DNA of 18,281 nucleotides from the NCBI GenBank assembly GCA_015485845.1, contig WFSU01000072.1, positions 1 through 18,281 on the forward strand. The letters run 5' to 3'. Source of the DNA: Nitratifractor sp. (GTDB lineage Bacteria > Campylobacterota > Campylobacteria > Campylobacterales > Sulfurovaceae). Below the pieces are notes generated by a model. It did not search any database, was not told the DNA's origin, and saw only the letters and a list, made by a program, of their open reading frames with translations. The position numbers and the translations under genes were made by a program. Below are positions 5,289 through 12,336 of this stretch, piece by piece (within the stretch, counting starts at the first letter, position 1; each line of letters begins with the position of its first letter).

Positions 5289-7487
5289 CTTCCCCACATA
5301 TTCCAACGTCGCCAATTCTACCTTACGCCCCTTCTGCTCAAGGACAACGACATCGATCGGATCCCCTTCGCGGTAGCGTTCGTGGAGGTCGTTGACCCGT
5401 CCTTTGGCGACTTTCGAGATATGCAGGAGAGCATCGTAGCCGTCCGGCATTTCGACAAAGAGACCAAAATCGACGATCTTCTTGACCGAGCCGTGGTAGG
5501 TTTTGCCTACTTCATACTGCATCTGCTTGCGCTCAGGGGCTCCGGCGATTTTCTCGATATGGGCTTTGGCGGCGGAGACTTTGGCGGCATCGTGGCCGGT
5601 CACTTTGACCCCACCCTGATCCCGATCGAGATCGATAGCGACTTCAAACTTTTCAATGATTTCACGGATGGTGGAGCCGGCTTTGCCGATGACATCGACG
5701 ATCTTGGACGGATTGATGGTAAAATGCTCGATCGAGGGAAGCGCACCGCTGGGACGAATCTCGGCGCGGGCTTGTTCCATGATCTCGAGGATATGGAGCC
5801 GTCCGGCGCGTGCCTGCTCGAGAGCTTCGGCGAGGATGGCTGGGTCGAGACCGCCGAGCTTGATGTCCATCTGTAGGGCAGTGATCCCATCACGCGTGCC
5901 GGTGACTTTGAAATCCATATCACCGTCGTGATCCTCCAGCCCCATGATGTCGGTGAGAACGGCGTGTCTGTCCCCTTCGATTACCAGTCCCATTGCCACC
6001 CCGGCGACGAGGTCACTCACGTCGACCTCTGCGCCACAGAGTGCCAGCGAACCACCACACACCGTTGCCATCGACGAGGAGCCGTTGCTCTCGAGAATCT
6101 CAGAGACGAGGCGGATCGAGCCGTCCATGTTGAGATCAATCACCGGTTCAAGCGCCCGTTTGGCAAGGTTGCCGTGTCCGAGTTCCCGACGACCGGGGGC
6201 GCTGATATGTTTGGCTTCGCCGACGGAAAAACCGGGAAAGTTGTAATGCACCATGAAGCGCTCATTTTGCGTCTGCTTGCTCTGGAGCATCTCATACATT
6301 TGCGCCCCTTTGCTGTCGCCGAGTGTCGCGGTGACCAGCGCCTGGGTCTGTCCCCGGGTGAAGAGGCAGGAGCCGTGCACACTGGGGAGGAGATTGGTCT
6401 CGATGGCAATGGGGCGCACTTCGTCCAGCTTCCGTCCGTCGGCACGTACCCCCTCTTCGAGGATCATGGCTCGGACGCGCTTTTTCTTGCATTGCTCGAC
6501 GGCCGCTTTGATCGCTTCCCGTTCGGCAAGTGCGGCTTCAGGATCGTCGGCTTCGGCAATAATCTGCTCGACCAGATCACGCAGCCCTTCGGCTCGCTCA
6601 CTTTTGGCAGCGGCCTGAATGGCACTGTTCAGCTCGGAAGCGTATTTCTCGGTGATCAATGCCGTCCAACGCTCCGTCACCAGATCGCGGGGTGTAACCG
6701 GGATACGACGGGTCGCTTTGTGCGGAAGCATCTCTCCCTGATAGAGAGTAGAGGCTTCGGCGATCGCCGCTGTCGCCTGTCCCAGAACCTCCATCAGCTC
6801 CGTTTCACTGAGGGCATTCGTCTCCTGATGTTCCAGCACGATCGGCATCGGTGCCATCCCCGCATCGAGTCCCATCGGATCGTATTCCACATCATCGATC
6901 TTTTCCGAGGCGATCGCCCGCATCTCGATCATCATCAGCTCTTCCCCTTTGCCGGTGACAAACAGGTCAAGGGTACTGCTTTCCATTTGAGTGAGGGTGG
7001 GATTGGCGACAAACGTCCCATCGATCCGTCCCATGCGTACCGCTGCGACGCTCTCTTCGACGGGGATTTCGCTCACAAGCAATGCCGCATTGGCCGCGTG
7101 GAGTGCAGCCACCTGGAGATCCACCTCGGGATCGCTGCTGACCACAAGGATGCTCAGCGTCACCGGATAGGTAAATCCATCGGGGAAGAGAGGACGGACG
7201 GAACGGTCGATGATCCGGGACGTGAGCGTCTCGAAGTCACTCGGTTTGCTTTCGCGCTTGATAAATCCGCCGGGGATCTTGGCGGCGGCATAGGCTTTTT
7301 CGATGTATTGCACGGTCAGGGGAAGGAAATCCTCGTCCACCGGTTTACGATCGACAGCCACCGCCGCAATGAGCACGGCTTTGCCCTGTCGGTACATCAC
7401 CGATCCGCTGGCTTGTCGGGCAATTCTTCCGAAGTCAAACTCCTCCTTGATTCCGTTACTCTCGATCCGTACTGTTGTTTCATTCAT
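5286..7487 (-). CDS. pnp: Polyribonucleotide nucleotidyltransferase (PNPase)
   Basis: A 733-residue 3'-5' phosphorolytic exoribonuclease that degrades mRNA to nucleoside diphosphates in a trimeric complex. The order is: first RNase PH core (about 1-215), all-helical linker, second RNase PH core (about 330-560), KH domain (GxxG seen as GKAGSTIREI), and a C-terminal S1 domain (YHGSVKKIVDFGLFVEM). Catalytic-core features in the second core are NGSSSMATVCGGSLAL, the phosphate-binding serines, and DIMGLEDHDGDMDFK with its acidic metal ligands. Length is slightly above the E. coli enzyme. Its ATG overlaps the upstream gene's stop by 8 bases, so it is the last gene of the purD operon. AAAGGA lies about 13 bases upstream. 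The 531-residue ORF on the opposite strand is a shadow. Confidence 0.96.
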   Translation of the reverse strand: MNETTVRIESNGIKEEFDFGRIARQASGSVMYRQGKAVLIAAVAVDRKPVDEDFLPLTVQYIEKAYAAAKIPGGFIKRESKPSDFETLTSRIIDRSVRPLFPDGFTYPVTLSILVVSSDPEVDLQVAALHAANAALLVSEIPVEESVAAVRMGRIDGTFVANPTLTQMESSTLDLFVTGKGEELMMIEMRAIASEKIDDVEYDPMGLDAGMAPMPIVLEHQETNALSETELMEVLGQATAAIAEASTLYQGEMLPHKATRRIPVTPRDLVTERWTALITEKYASELNSAIQAAAKSERAEGLRDLVEQIIAEADDPEAALAEREAIKAAVEQCKKKRVRAMILEEGVRADGRKLDEVRPIAIETNLLPSVHGSCLFTRGQTQALVTATLGDSKGAQMYEMLQSKQTQNERFMVHYNFPGFSVGEAKHISAPGRRELGHGNLAKRALEPVIDLNMDGSIRLVSEILESNGSSSMATVCGGSLALCGAEVDVSDLVAGVAMGLVIEGDRHAVLTDIMGLEDHDGDMDFKVTGTRDGITALQMDIKLGGLDPAILAEALEQARAGRLHILEIMEQARAEIRPSGALPSIEHFTINPSKIVDVIGKAGSTIREIIEKFEVAIDLDRDQGGVKVTGHDAAKVSAAKAHIEKIAGAPERKQMQYEVGKTYHGSVKKIVDFGLFVEMPDGYDALLHISKVAKGRVNDLHERYREGDPIDVVVLEQKGRKVELATLEYVGK

Positions 7488-8145
7488 AAGTCTGTAGTAT
7501 CCTTTCTATGGTTTCCTCTGTGAGGGATTTGATGTCGTCATAATAGTAGTCAATCTCAATATAATCCCGAATCATGTGGGGGGAGTAAACACCGTCGCAC
7601 ACCGTGATCAAATTTTCATGGACAGATGCATCGAGAATCGGGACGGCGATGTAGACATTCTGGGCACCCGCTTCGATCATCGATTTGATTGCCGTGAGGG
7701 CGGTCAATCCCGTCTCGACGCATGCATCGACCAGTACCACGATCCGATCGGCCATCGGACGGATCGGTTCCCCATGGCGATAACGATAGACACGGGAGAG
7801 GATGGCATCATCGTGACGGCGTTTGGCTTCGTTGTAGACATACTCTTCATCGATACCGAAGGAATCAATCAACGCCCGATCCATCACCAACGTCTGCGTT
7901 TCACTGATCCGGGCGATGGGGAGGTCAGGATTGTTGGGCGCAGGAATGGGCTCACTGAAGAAGAGATCCATTGGCGCCCCCAGCGCCTGTGCCACCCGAT
8001 CGGCGATGGGCACCGCCCCCTCACTGATCGCGAGGACAGTTACCTGCTGTTCTTTGAGACTCTCTATCGGCATCGCATCGATCAATTGATCGGCCGCATC
8101 GAGGCGATCACGGAAAATACTCTTAGAATCGGAATTTCTGGGCAT
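7480..8145 (-). CDS. Phosphoribosyltransferase-like protein
   Basis: A 221-residue cytosolic protein with a type I phosphoribosyltransferase fold. The core strand and PRPP loop are at 135-149 (IVVLVDACVETGLTA), aligning with the family pattern hhhhDD...TG.T. The second acidic residue is replaced (DA instead of DD or DE), so PRPP binding may be altered. An earlier SEGAVPIADRVAQALGAP stretch (41-58) is the usual substrate-side helix. The substrate base is unknown. I place the start at 8145 (MPRNSDS) instead of 14 codons earlier because GGAGGGG lies about 5 bases upstream of it. It overlaps the J-domain gene by 23 bases and pnp by 8. Salvage of a base released by RNA decay is a possibility, not shown. 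Confidence 0.75.
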   Translation of the reverse strand: MPRNSDSKSIFRDRLDAADQLIDAMPIESLKEQQVTVLAISEGAVPIADRVAQALGAPMDLFFSEPIPAPNNPDLPIARISETQTLVMDRALIDSFGIDEEYVYNEAKRRHDDAILSRVYRYRHGEPIRPMADRIVVLVDACVETGLTALTAIKSMIEAGAQNVYIAVPILDASVHENLITVCDGVYSPHMIRDYIEIDYYYDDIKSLTEETIERILQTYE

Positions 8146-8413
8146 GGCTCCCCTCCGGATAGTGCTGGGCGATCTCGGTCGCATCAAAACGGTACCGGAA
8201 CGTATCGACGTACTCCATCAGGAGTGCGTAGGCTGCATTGATCCGCTCCATCGCTTCATCACCACCATTGCGATCGGCACCGCTGCGATCGGGATGGTGC
8301 TCGCGTGCGAGCTGCCGGTACCGTTTTTTGATATCGTCCCGGGTGATGAGTCGGGGCAGATCGAGTACGTCGAGGGCAGCTTCGATCGCCTCCGCTTCCT
8401 CCGGAGGGCTCAC
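8123..8413 (-). CDS. Small J-domain (DnaJ-like) protein
   Basis: A 96-residue protein made almost only of a J domain. Helix I/II ITRDDIKKRYRQLAREHHPDRSG carries the HPD triad at 40-42, essential for activating Hsp70 ATPase. Helix III AMERINAAYALLMEYVDTFR follows. No Gly/Phe or zinc-binding region, so it is a class III J protein that would recruit DnaK to a specific partner. GTG start, overlapping the RDD gene's TGA stop by 4 bases (GTGA). The partner may be the adjacent membrane protein or the phosphoribosyltransferase, by operon context only. Confidence 0.8.
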   Translation of the reverse strand: MSPPEEAEAIEAALDVLDLPRLITRDDIKKRYRQLAREHHPDRSGADRNGGDEAMERINAAYALLMEYVDTFRYRFDATEIAQHYPEGSHAQKFRF

Positions 8414-8889
8414 AGCTGGCGCTCCACATTCACGACGAGTGTTCCGGCAAGGCGGTCATGCAGCGTCTGACGCAACGGAGTGAAAAAGGCCGGAAGGAAT
8501 GTCAGGTAAAACAGAAACATCTCCCCCACTGTCCGCATCATTCCCCGCACCAGCGCCGAACCAAACGGCACCGATCCCCCATCCTCGGCTCGCACCACCC
8601 GGATATGGGCAAGGTATTTGCCAAGGGTCGCCCCACTCTGCCAGATCAGCAACGTGTGGTACAGGACATAGAGGGTGAAAATATAAGGGAGAGTCTGATG
8701 CTGAAATCCCTGAAACGCCTGCAAGAAAACCTCCTGCTTCTCCGGTGTCGTCGCTCCGGCTGCCAGATTGGCCAGCGCCATCAATCGATCATAAAACAGA
8801 ATCAAGACAAAGAGTGAAACCACCAGCGAATCGATAAACGCCGCCCACGTCCGGCGTCCGATGGAGGCGATCCGATCCTCGCTGATCAC
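8410..8889 (-). CDS. RDD-family membrane protein
   Basis: A 159-residue integral membrane protein with the three RDD hallmarks: GRRTWAAFIDSL (residues about 11-22, in and before the first hydrophobic segment), GATLGKYLAHIRVV (about 88-101), and RQTLHDRLAGTLVV near the C-terminus. Hydrophobic segments are at about 18-33, 69-86 and 118-135. RDD proteins have no single known function; some are reported as Na+/H+ or solute transporters. I start it at the GTG at 8887-8889, which overlaps the purD TGA by four bases and has AAGGA 6 bases upstream. The longer reading to 9015 would run 42 codons back inside purD and gives an Arg/Cys-rich, non-family-like N-terminus. Confidence 0.8.
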   Translation of the reverse strand: MISEDRIASIGRRTWAAFIDSLVVSLFVLILFYDRLMALANLAAGATTPEKQEVFLQAFQGFQHQTLPYIFTLYVLYHTLLIWQSGATLGKYLAHIRVVRAEDGGSVPFGSALVRGMMRTVGEMFLFYLTFLPAFFTPLRQTLHDRLAGTLVVNVERQL

Positions 8890-10166
8890 ACCGCATCCTT
8901 CAGCACCTGATAGGCGATATCGGTGCGGCACTGTTTGCCGACGAAGTGAACTTGCCCCACCAGCATGTAGGCACGATCCCGCGCCTTGGCAATCGAATCC
9001 CCCATCCCGACGCAAACCAGAACCCGTCCGCCGGTGGCATAGAGTTTGCCATCACGCTCACGGGTCACTCCGGCATAAGAGATGTGCGTGTGTTCGGCCA
9101 GGTCATCATGGTGGATATCATCGACGATAATCTCGGCAGGTGCCGAACTTTTGTACGGGTAATCCTTACTGGCTACCACCACACCCACCGCATACTGATC
9201 GTAAAATTCGATCGTGGCATTGGCCAGATCCCCGGTGGCCGCTTTGTAGAAAAGTTCACTCGCCGGGGACTTGAGCAACGGCATAAGCTCTTCGCACTCA
9301 GGATCACCGAAACGGACATTGTATTCCAGTACGATCGGCTTGCCATCGACCACCATCACTCCAATAAAGAGCACTCCGGTAAAGGGCATCCCCTCCGCTT
9401 CCATCCCGGCCAGTGTCGGGCGAATCACTGTCTCATCGAGCTGCCGGTAAATGGAATCATTCACCAGCGGAGTCGGCGCGTATGCCCCCATCCCGCCGGT
9501 GTTGGGTCCCTGGTCATCATTGAGGAGGCGTTTGTGATCCTGGGCTGCGGGGAGGACGACGTAGTCTTTGCCGTCACAGATCGCAAAGACCGAAAGCTCA
9601 TACCCGTCGAGGTACTCTTCGACCACGATCTTCATCCCCGCATCCCCAAACGCCGTGCCGGCGAGCATATCCTTGGCCGCCTGTTTGGCTTCATTGTGCG
9701 TAGAGGCGATGATCACCCCTTTGCCGCCGCACAAACCGTCCGCCTTGACCACGACCGGTGTGGGGAGCGTGTCGATAAAGGCTTCAGCCTCTTCGAGTAA
9801 TCCCGTCTCGATGTAGCGAGCCGTCGGAATGTTGTGGCGAGCCAGAAAGTTTTTCATGAAGATCTTGGAACCCTCAAGCTGCGCCGCTGCTGCCGTAGGC
9901 CCGAAGATCGTCAACCCCCGCTCCTGAAACCGATCAACCACCCCGTCCACCAAAGGAGCCTCCGGGCCGACGATCGTCAGATCCACCCCCTGCTCCTCAG
10001 CAAAATCGGCCAGAGCGCCAAAATCACTGATGGCAATATTTTCTCCGAGCGCATCCGTCGCCCCGTTCCCCGGCGCAAACCAGATCTTGTCGACATCAGG
10101 ATCACGCGTCAACGCCAACCCGATCGAGTATTCGCGTCCGCCGCTGCCGAGAATGAGGATGTTCAT
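8886..10166 (-). CDS. purD: Phosphoribosylamine--glycine ligase (GAR synthetase)
   Basis: A 426-residue ATP-grasp ligase catalysing step two of purine synthesis: phosphoribosylamine + glycine + ATP to GAR. The N-terminal MNILILGSGGREYSI is the PurD signature with Tyr where many have His. The ATP-grasp core has KADGLCGGKGV (usually KADGLAAGKGV) and EYLDGYELSVFAICDG; GPNTGGMGAY and EYNVRFGDPECEELMPLL carry substrate and metal ligands. Full family length. First gene of an operon with four downstream genes joined by overlaps. The candidate 6S RNA lies upstream on the same strand. GGAG is about 9 bases before the ATG. A heptamer array occupies 10186-10219 in its leader. Confidence 0.96.
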   Translation of the reverse strand: MNILILGSGGREYSIGLALTRDPDVDKIWFAPGNGATDALGENIAISDFGALADFAEEQGVDLTIVGPEAPLVDGVVDRFQERGLTIFGPTAAAAQLEGSKIFMKNFLARHNIPTARYIETGLLEEAEAFIDTLPTPVVVKADGLCGGKGVIIASTHNEAKQAAKDMLAGTAFGDAGMKIVVEEYLDGYELSVFAICDGKDYVVLPAAQDHKRLLNDDQGPNTGGMGAYAPTPLVNDSIYRQLDETVIRPTLAGMEAEGMPFTGVLFIGVMVVDGKPIVLEYNVRFGDPECEELMPLLKSPASELFYKAATGDLANATIEFYDQYAVGVVVASKDYPYKSSAPAEIIVDDIHHDDLAEHTHISYAGVTRERDGKLYATGGRVLVCVGMGDSIAKARDRAYMLVGQVHFVGKQCRTDIAYQVLKDAV

Positions 10167-10185
10167 GGGGGTGCTCCGTTTGTGT

Positions 10186-10219
10186 TAGTGTTATGTGTTA
10201 AGTGCTAAGTGTTACGTAT
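10186..10219 (+). repeat. Degenerate heptamer array in the purD leader
   Basis: Plus-strand units TAGTGT, TATGTGT, TAAGTGC, TAAGTGT, TACGTAT, followed by a T run. The unit has the same TAnnnnn shape and 7-base step as the arrays at gene ends, but a different sequence. It reads toward the palindromic pair at 10228-10263. Confidence 0.7.
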
Positions 10220-10227
10220 TTTTTGAT

Positions 10228-10263
10228 AAATCGCTTTGCGATTTTGGTGTGCTGTTGCACACC
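10228..10263. repeat. Paired hairpins (REP-like) upstream of purD
   Basis: AAATCGC-TTT-GCGATTT (10228-10244) is followed after one base by GGTGTGC-TGTT-GCACACC (10246-10263), then CTACG. The second half, read on the minus strand as CGTAGGGTGTGC, looks like a known class of REP core (GTAGGGTG...CACC). It is not the same sequence as the elements at 5205 and 12749 but shares their position next to a heptamer array. In a purD leader transcript it could form two stable stems. Confidence 0.6.
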
Positions 10264-10280
10264 CTACGCGAAATCTTTTC

Positions 10281-10286
10281 ATAATA
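10281..10286 (-). promoter_or_regulatory. Possible -10 box for the purD operon
   Basis: TATTAT on the minus strand, about 115 bases before the purD ATG, between the palindromic pair and the 62-bp repeats. Readthrough from the 6S RNA promoter is the alternative source of purD transcript. Confidence 0.3.
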
Positions 10287-10294
10287 TTTTTCTA

Positions 10295-10357
10295 CTTTTT
10301 TGAATGGGTTTCGTGTGTGCTTGTGGGGAGAACGTGCGGGAAAAAGAAAAGGCGTAC
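10295..10357 (-). repeat. 62-bp repeat, copy A (inverted)
   Basis: Its reverse complement starts GTACGCC, continues through TTCTTTTTCCCG and CACACGAAA, and ends CATTCAAAAAAG, aligning along its length with copies B and C. Head-to-head with copy B across a 4-base spacer (TCCC), so copies A and B form a long imperfect hairpin of about 128 bases. Confidence 0.7.
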
Positions 10358-10361
10358 TCCC

Positions 10362-10422
10362 GTACGTCGTTCTTTTTCCCGTGCGTTATGCCCGCAATGA
10401 TACACGAAAACCATCAAAAAAG
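10362..10422 (+). repeat. 62-bp repeat, copy B
   Basis: A 61-base unit from GTACGTCGTTC to CCATCAAAAAAG. It matches copy C at about 53 of 61 positions without gaps and is separated from it by TCCT. Confidence 0.85.
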
Positions 10423-10426
10423 TCCT

Positions 10427-10487
10427 GTACGTCGTTCTTTGTCACGTGCTTTATGGCCGCAATGATGACCCAAAACCATCAAAAAAG
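10427..10487 (+). repeat. 62-bp repeat, copy C, ending in the 6S RNA U-run
   Basis: Same 61-base unit as copy B, in direct orientation at a 65-base step. Its final AAAAAAG (10481-10487) is, on the minus strand, the CTTTTTT that follows the closing stem of the candidate 6S RNA. Confidence 0.85.
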
Positions 10488-10697
10488 AGACCCGAGCAGG
10501 CGTATGTGCTGGTGTCGGCCCTAAATGAACCAACGGTGGAGGAGAGAGTCGCTTTCAGGGGGCAGCGCCTCGCCCGTTTTCGGGGCTCAGACGGCGTCAC
10601 CCACACACCGGCGAACTACATGTCCCCCAAGAGATATATGTTGGACCCCCTGTTGCACATTCGCGCACTGCTCAGGTATCATCACATTGGATGTGAC
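10481..10697 (-). ncRNA. ssrS: Candidate 6S RNA (epsilonproteobacterial 'purD motif')
   Basis: A gene-free block upstream of purD has its own TATAAT (10704-10709) and a U-run end (10486-10481), giving a transcript of about 217 bases. The ends pair: ACCTGAGCAG (10677-10668) with CTGCTCGGGT (10499-10490), one G-U. After a small internal loop, GCG pairs CGC and ATGTGC (10660-10655) pairs GCACAT (10509-10504). The 3' side of the middle can form a hairpin (GTTGG/CCGAC). The far arm has CGGTG/CACCG, CGCC/GGCG and an apical CCCG-AAAA-CGGG. One rod with a central bubble is the 6S RNA plan, and 6S RNA mimics open promoter DNA to hold RNA polymerase. The place before purD matches the purD RNA motif, which as I recall was later identified with 6S. 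Extra: a TCACAT-CCA-ATGTGA hairpin at the 5' end (10696-10682). Confidence 0.6.
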
Positions 10698-10703
10698 AAT
10701 TTG

Positions 10704-10709
10704 ATTATA
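10704..10709 (-). promoter_or_regulatory. -10 box of the candidate 6S RNA
   Basis: TATAAT preceded by GC (GCTATAATC), the same context as the -10 boxes before the His/Arg-rich gene and htpG. It lies 34 bases after the hemD stop and predicts a start at G10697. Confidence 0.65.
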
Positions 10710-10742
10710 GCTTATTTGGGTTTATGGTGGATTGAAACGGGA

Positions 10743-11384
10743 TTATTTTTCGATCTTTTTTGCCGCTTGAATGCAGGCATCGATCAGTGGCCTGTCCGCC
10801 ACCACATAATCCGCCCCCTCCGGAAGGTGCTCAAGCGTTGCCCGACCAATGACGATGGCGGTATAGCTGCTCTCCCACCCGAAGCGCCCGAGAAAGCAGT
10901 GAATGGTCGAGGGGGAAGTAAAAATCACGATGGCCCCGGGTTGCGGCTTCTCTTCAGCAGGATGCTCCCGGCAAAACGTTTCATAAATCACCTGCTCGTG
11001 GAGCGTATACCCGGCACGGGCAAGAAAATCCCGTGAATCGAACGAGACGGTGCGGGGGCGCAGATAGAGGACACGCCGATCCTTAAAATGCGTCAGCACA
11101 TCCGCCGCCAGCTCTTTGCCGTAAAACGATGCGGGGTGATAAAGGACGGTTCCTCCATGTGCCTCGATCTTGCGGGCGGTGGCCGCACCGATGGCAATAG
11201 TCGGGAGACGTTTCCACTCCGGATCGATCGTTTCGGCACTCTCAACGGCCTGCTTGGAGGTGAACATCAATGTATCGCACCCCTGATAATCGAGTGCCGA
11301 TGCACTCAGGCGGAAATCGATCATTGGCAGAGGAATGGTGCCCTCTCTCGGAACAGGAGAGGTGAGATAGATGGGTCTATGCAT
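10743..11384 (-). CDS. hemD: Uroporphyrinogen-III synthase
   Basis: A 213-residue cytosolic enzyme that cyclises hydroxymethylbilane to uroporphyrinogen III with inversion of ring D. HemD sequences vary widely; recognition rests on the N-terminal PIYLTSPVPREGTIPLPMIDF, a MFTSKQAVE segment (the conserved FTS), IAIGAATARKI (IG.ATA), LYLRPRTVSFD, and VIFTSPSTIHCFL plus VIGRATLEHL in the second half, which form the two-lobed HemD fold. I chose the ATG at 11384 (MHRPIYL), an 8-base overlap with the CDF gene. An ATG six codons earlier (11402) or a TTG at 11414 are possible; none has a strong binding site. Third gene of the unit with the exported protein and CDF exporter. Confidence 0.85.
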   Translation of the reverse strand: MHRPIYLTSPVPREGTIPLPMIDFRLSASALDYQGCDTLMFTSKQAVESAETIDPEWKRLPTIAIGAATARKIEAHGGTVLYHPASFYGKELAADVLTHFKDRRVLYLRPRTVSFDSRDFLARAGYTLHEQVIYETFCREHPAEEKPQPGAIVIFTSPSTIHCFLGRFGWESSYTAIVIGRATLEHLPEGADYVVADRPLIDACIQAAKKIEK

Positions 11385-12327
11385 CGGGTGTTTTGGCTTC
11401 ATACTCCCCGGCAAACATCAATGCATTGATGTGCTCATCGTCATGGGGGTCAAAATGGGGCGTGATCGCCCATCCTTTGGAGGGATCAAGCCGGACGATA
11501 CGATCCTCGATCTCTTCGGCAATATGGTGCGCCTCCTCGAGGGTCATCTGCGGCTCGAGAACGAGATGGAATTCAACGTAATTGGCGTTGGAGTCGGTAC
11601 GGGTTTTGAGCCAGTGGTAACCGTTGGCTTTGGGGTGGGAGCCGATGATCTCCCCGATGGCCGCGACCATCTCTCCAGGCAATGCTTCATCGAGGAGAAT
11701 CATCATCCCTTCGTGGATGATCTCATACGCCGAATAGATCACATACAGCCCGATCCCCAGACCGAACAACGCATCGATCCAATTCCAACCGCTTATCCAT
11801 ACCAGCACCAGAGCCGCCAGAACGGTTGCATTGATGAGCAGATCGGTTTTGTAGTGAAGGGCATCGGATTTGATGACGATGTTGTCCGTCGCCTCCGCAA
11901 CCCGAAGCAGGTAACGCACCAACGCCCATGTCGCACCAATCGACAAGAGCATCACCAGCACAGAGCTACCCAGATAGGATGTCGCATTCGTATGAAAAAA
12001 CTTTTTGAGTGCTTCATAGACAATATACAGCCCCGACAGGGTGATCACCGTCCCTTCGATCACTGCTGCGATCGCCTGCACTTTTCCTTTGCCGTACTGG
12101 AAGCGCTCGTTTGGGCGCTCTTCGGCTTTTTGGATCGCAAAAAAGTTAAACACAGAGACCGCCATATCGAGAATCGAATCGATCGCAGACGCCAGTACAG
12201 CAACCGAACCACTGGCAATACCGACGAGCAGTTTAAAAACCGTCAGGAGCGCGGCCACACTGGTCGAGACAACCGTGGCTCGCTTTTGAGGTGACATGGG
12301 AGTGGCGGTGAAAGGTTTGGCAGACAT
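11377..12327 (-). CDS. Cation diffusion facilitator (FieF/YiiP-like) transporter
   Basis: A 316-residue inner-membrane antiporter that exports divalent metal (Zn, Fe, Mn or Cd class) in exchange for protons. Six transmembrane helices are expected. The tetrahedral site A residues are present: D50 and D54 (DSILD in TM2) and H158 and D162 (SDALHYKTD in TM5), the DD-HD arrangement of Zn/Fe-type CDFs. The cytoplasmic C-terminal domain (about 208-300) holds LLDEALP, WLKTRTDSN and HHIAEEIE, plus a His/Asp-rich TPHFDPHDDEH near the end. The FieF loop motif GHGK reads GKGK, so that His is lost. M11 (12297) is an alternative start. It follows a His/Arg-rich exported protein gene by 9 bases. Confidence 0.9.
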   Translation of the reverse strand: MSAKPFTATPMSPQKRATVVSTSVAALLTVFKLLVGIASGSVAVLASAIDSILDMAVSVFNFFAIQKAEERPNERFQYGKGKVQAIAAVIEGTVITLSGLYIVYEALKKFFHTNATSYLGSSVLVMLLSIGATWALVRYLLRVAEATDNIVIKSDALHYKTDLLINATVLAALVLVWISGWNWIDALFGLGIGLYVIYSAYEIIHEGMMILLDEALPGEMVAAIGEIIGSHPKANGYHWLKTRTDSNANYVEFHLVLEPQMTLEEAHHIAEEIEDRIVRLDPSKGWAITPHFDPHDDEHINALMFAGEYEAKTPDA

Positions 12328-12336
12328 GACAATTCG

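Noticed and set aside
5928..7523. 531-residue plus-strand ORF
   Set aside because: It lies fully antisense to pnp, which has all PNPase motifs. The ORF is His/Arg-rich and has no recognisable motif, as expected for the complement of a GC-balanced gene.
8890..9015. N-terminal 42-codon extension of the RDD gene
   Set aside because: It would lie inside purD and lacks a family-like sequence. The GTG at 8889 with AAGGA and a GTGA overlap is the better start.
8946..9800. 284-residue plus-strand ORF
   Set aside because: Antisense to purD.
10362..10487. CRISPR or integron attC array
   Set aside because: Only two direct copies with a 4-base spacer, plus one inverted copy, and no GTTRRRY/RYYYAAC ends or integrase nearby.
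10300..10524. 74-residue plus-strand ORF
   Set aside because: It runs through the three 62-bp repeats and into the 6S RNA region. Its similarity between halves comes from the DNA repeat, not from protein conservation.
10682..10696. CRP-type operator (TCACAT-N3-ATGTGA)
   Set aside because: The half-sites are in the wrong order and spacing for TGTGA-N6-TCACA; it is better read as a transcript hairpin.
10446..11036. 196-residue plus-strand ORF
   Set aside because: It spans the candidate 6S RNA and the complement of hemD, with no ribosome binding site or motif.
11371..12294. 307-residue plus-strand ORF
   Set aside because: Antisense to the CDF transporter. Composition rich in Asp, Gly, His and Arg without a fold signature.
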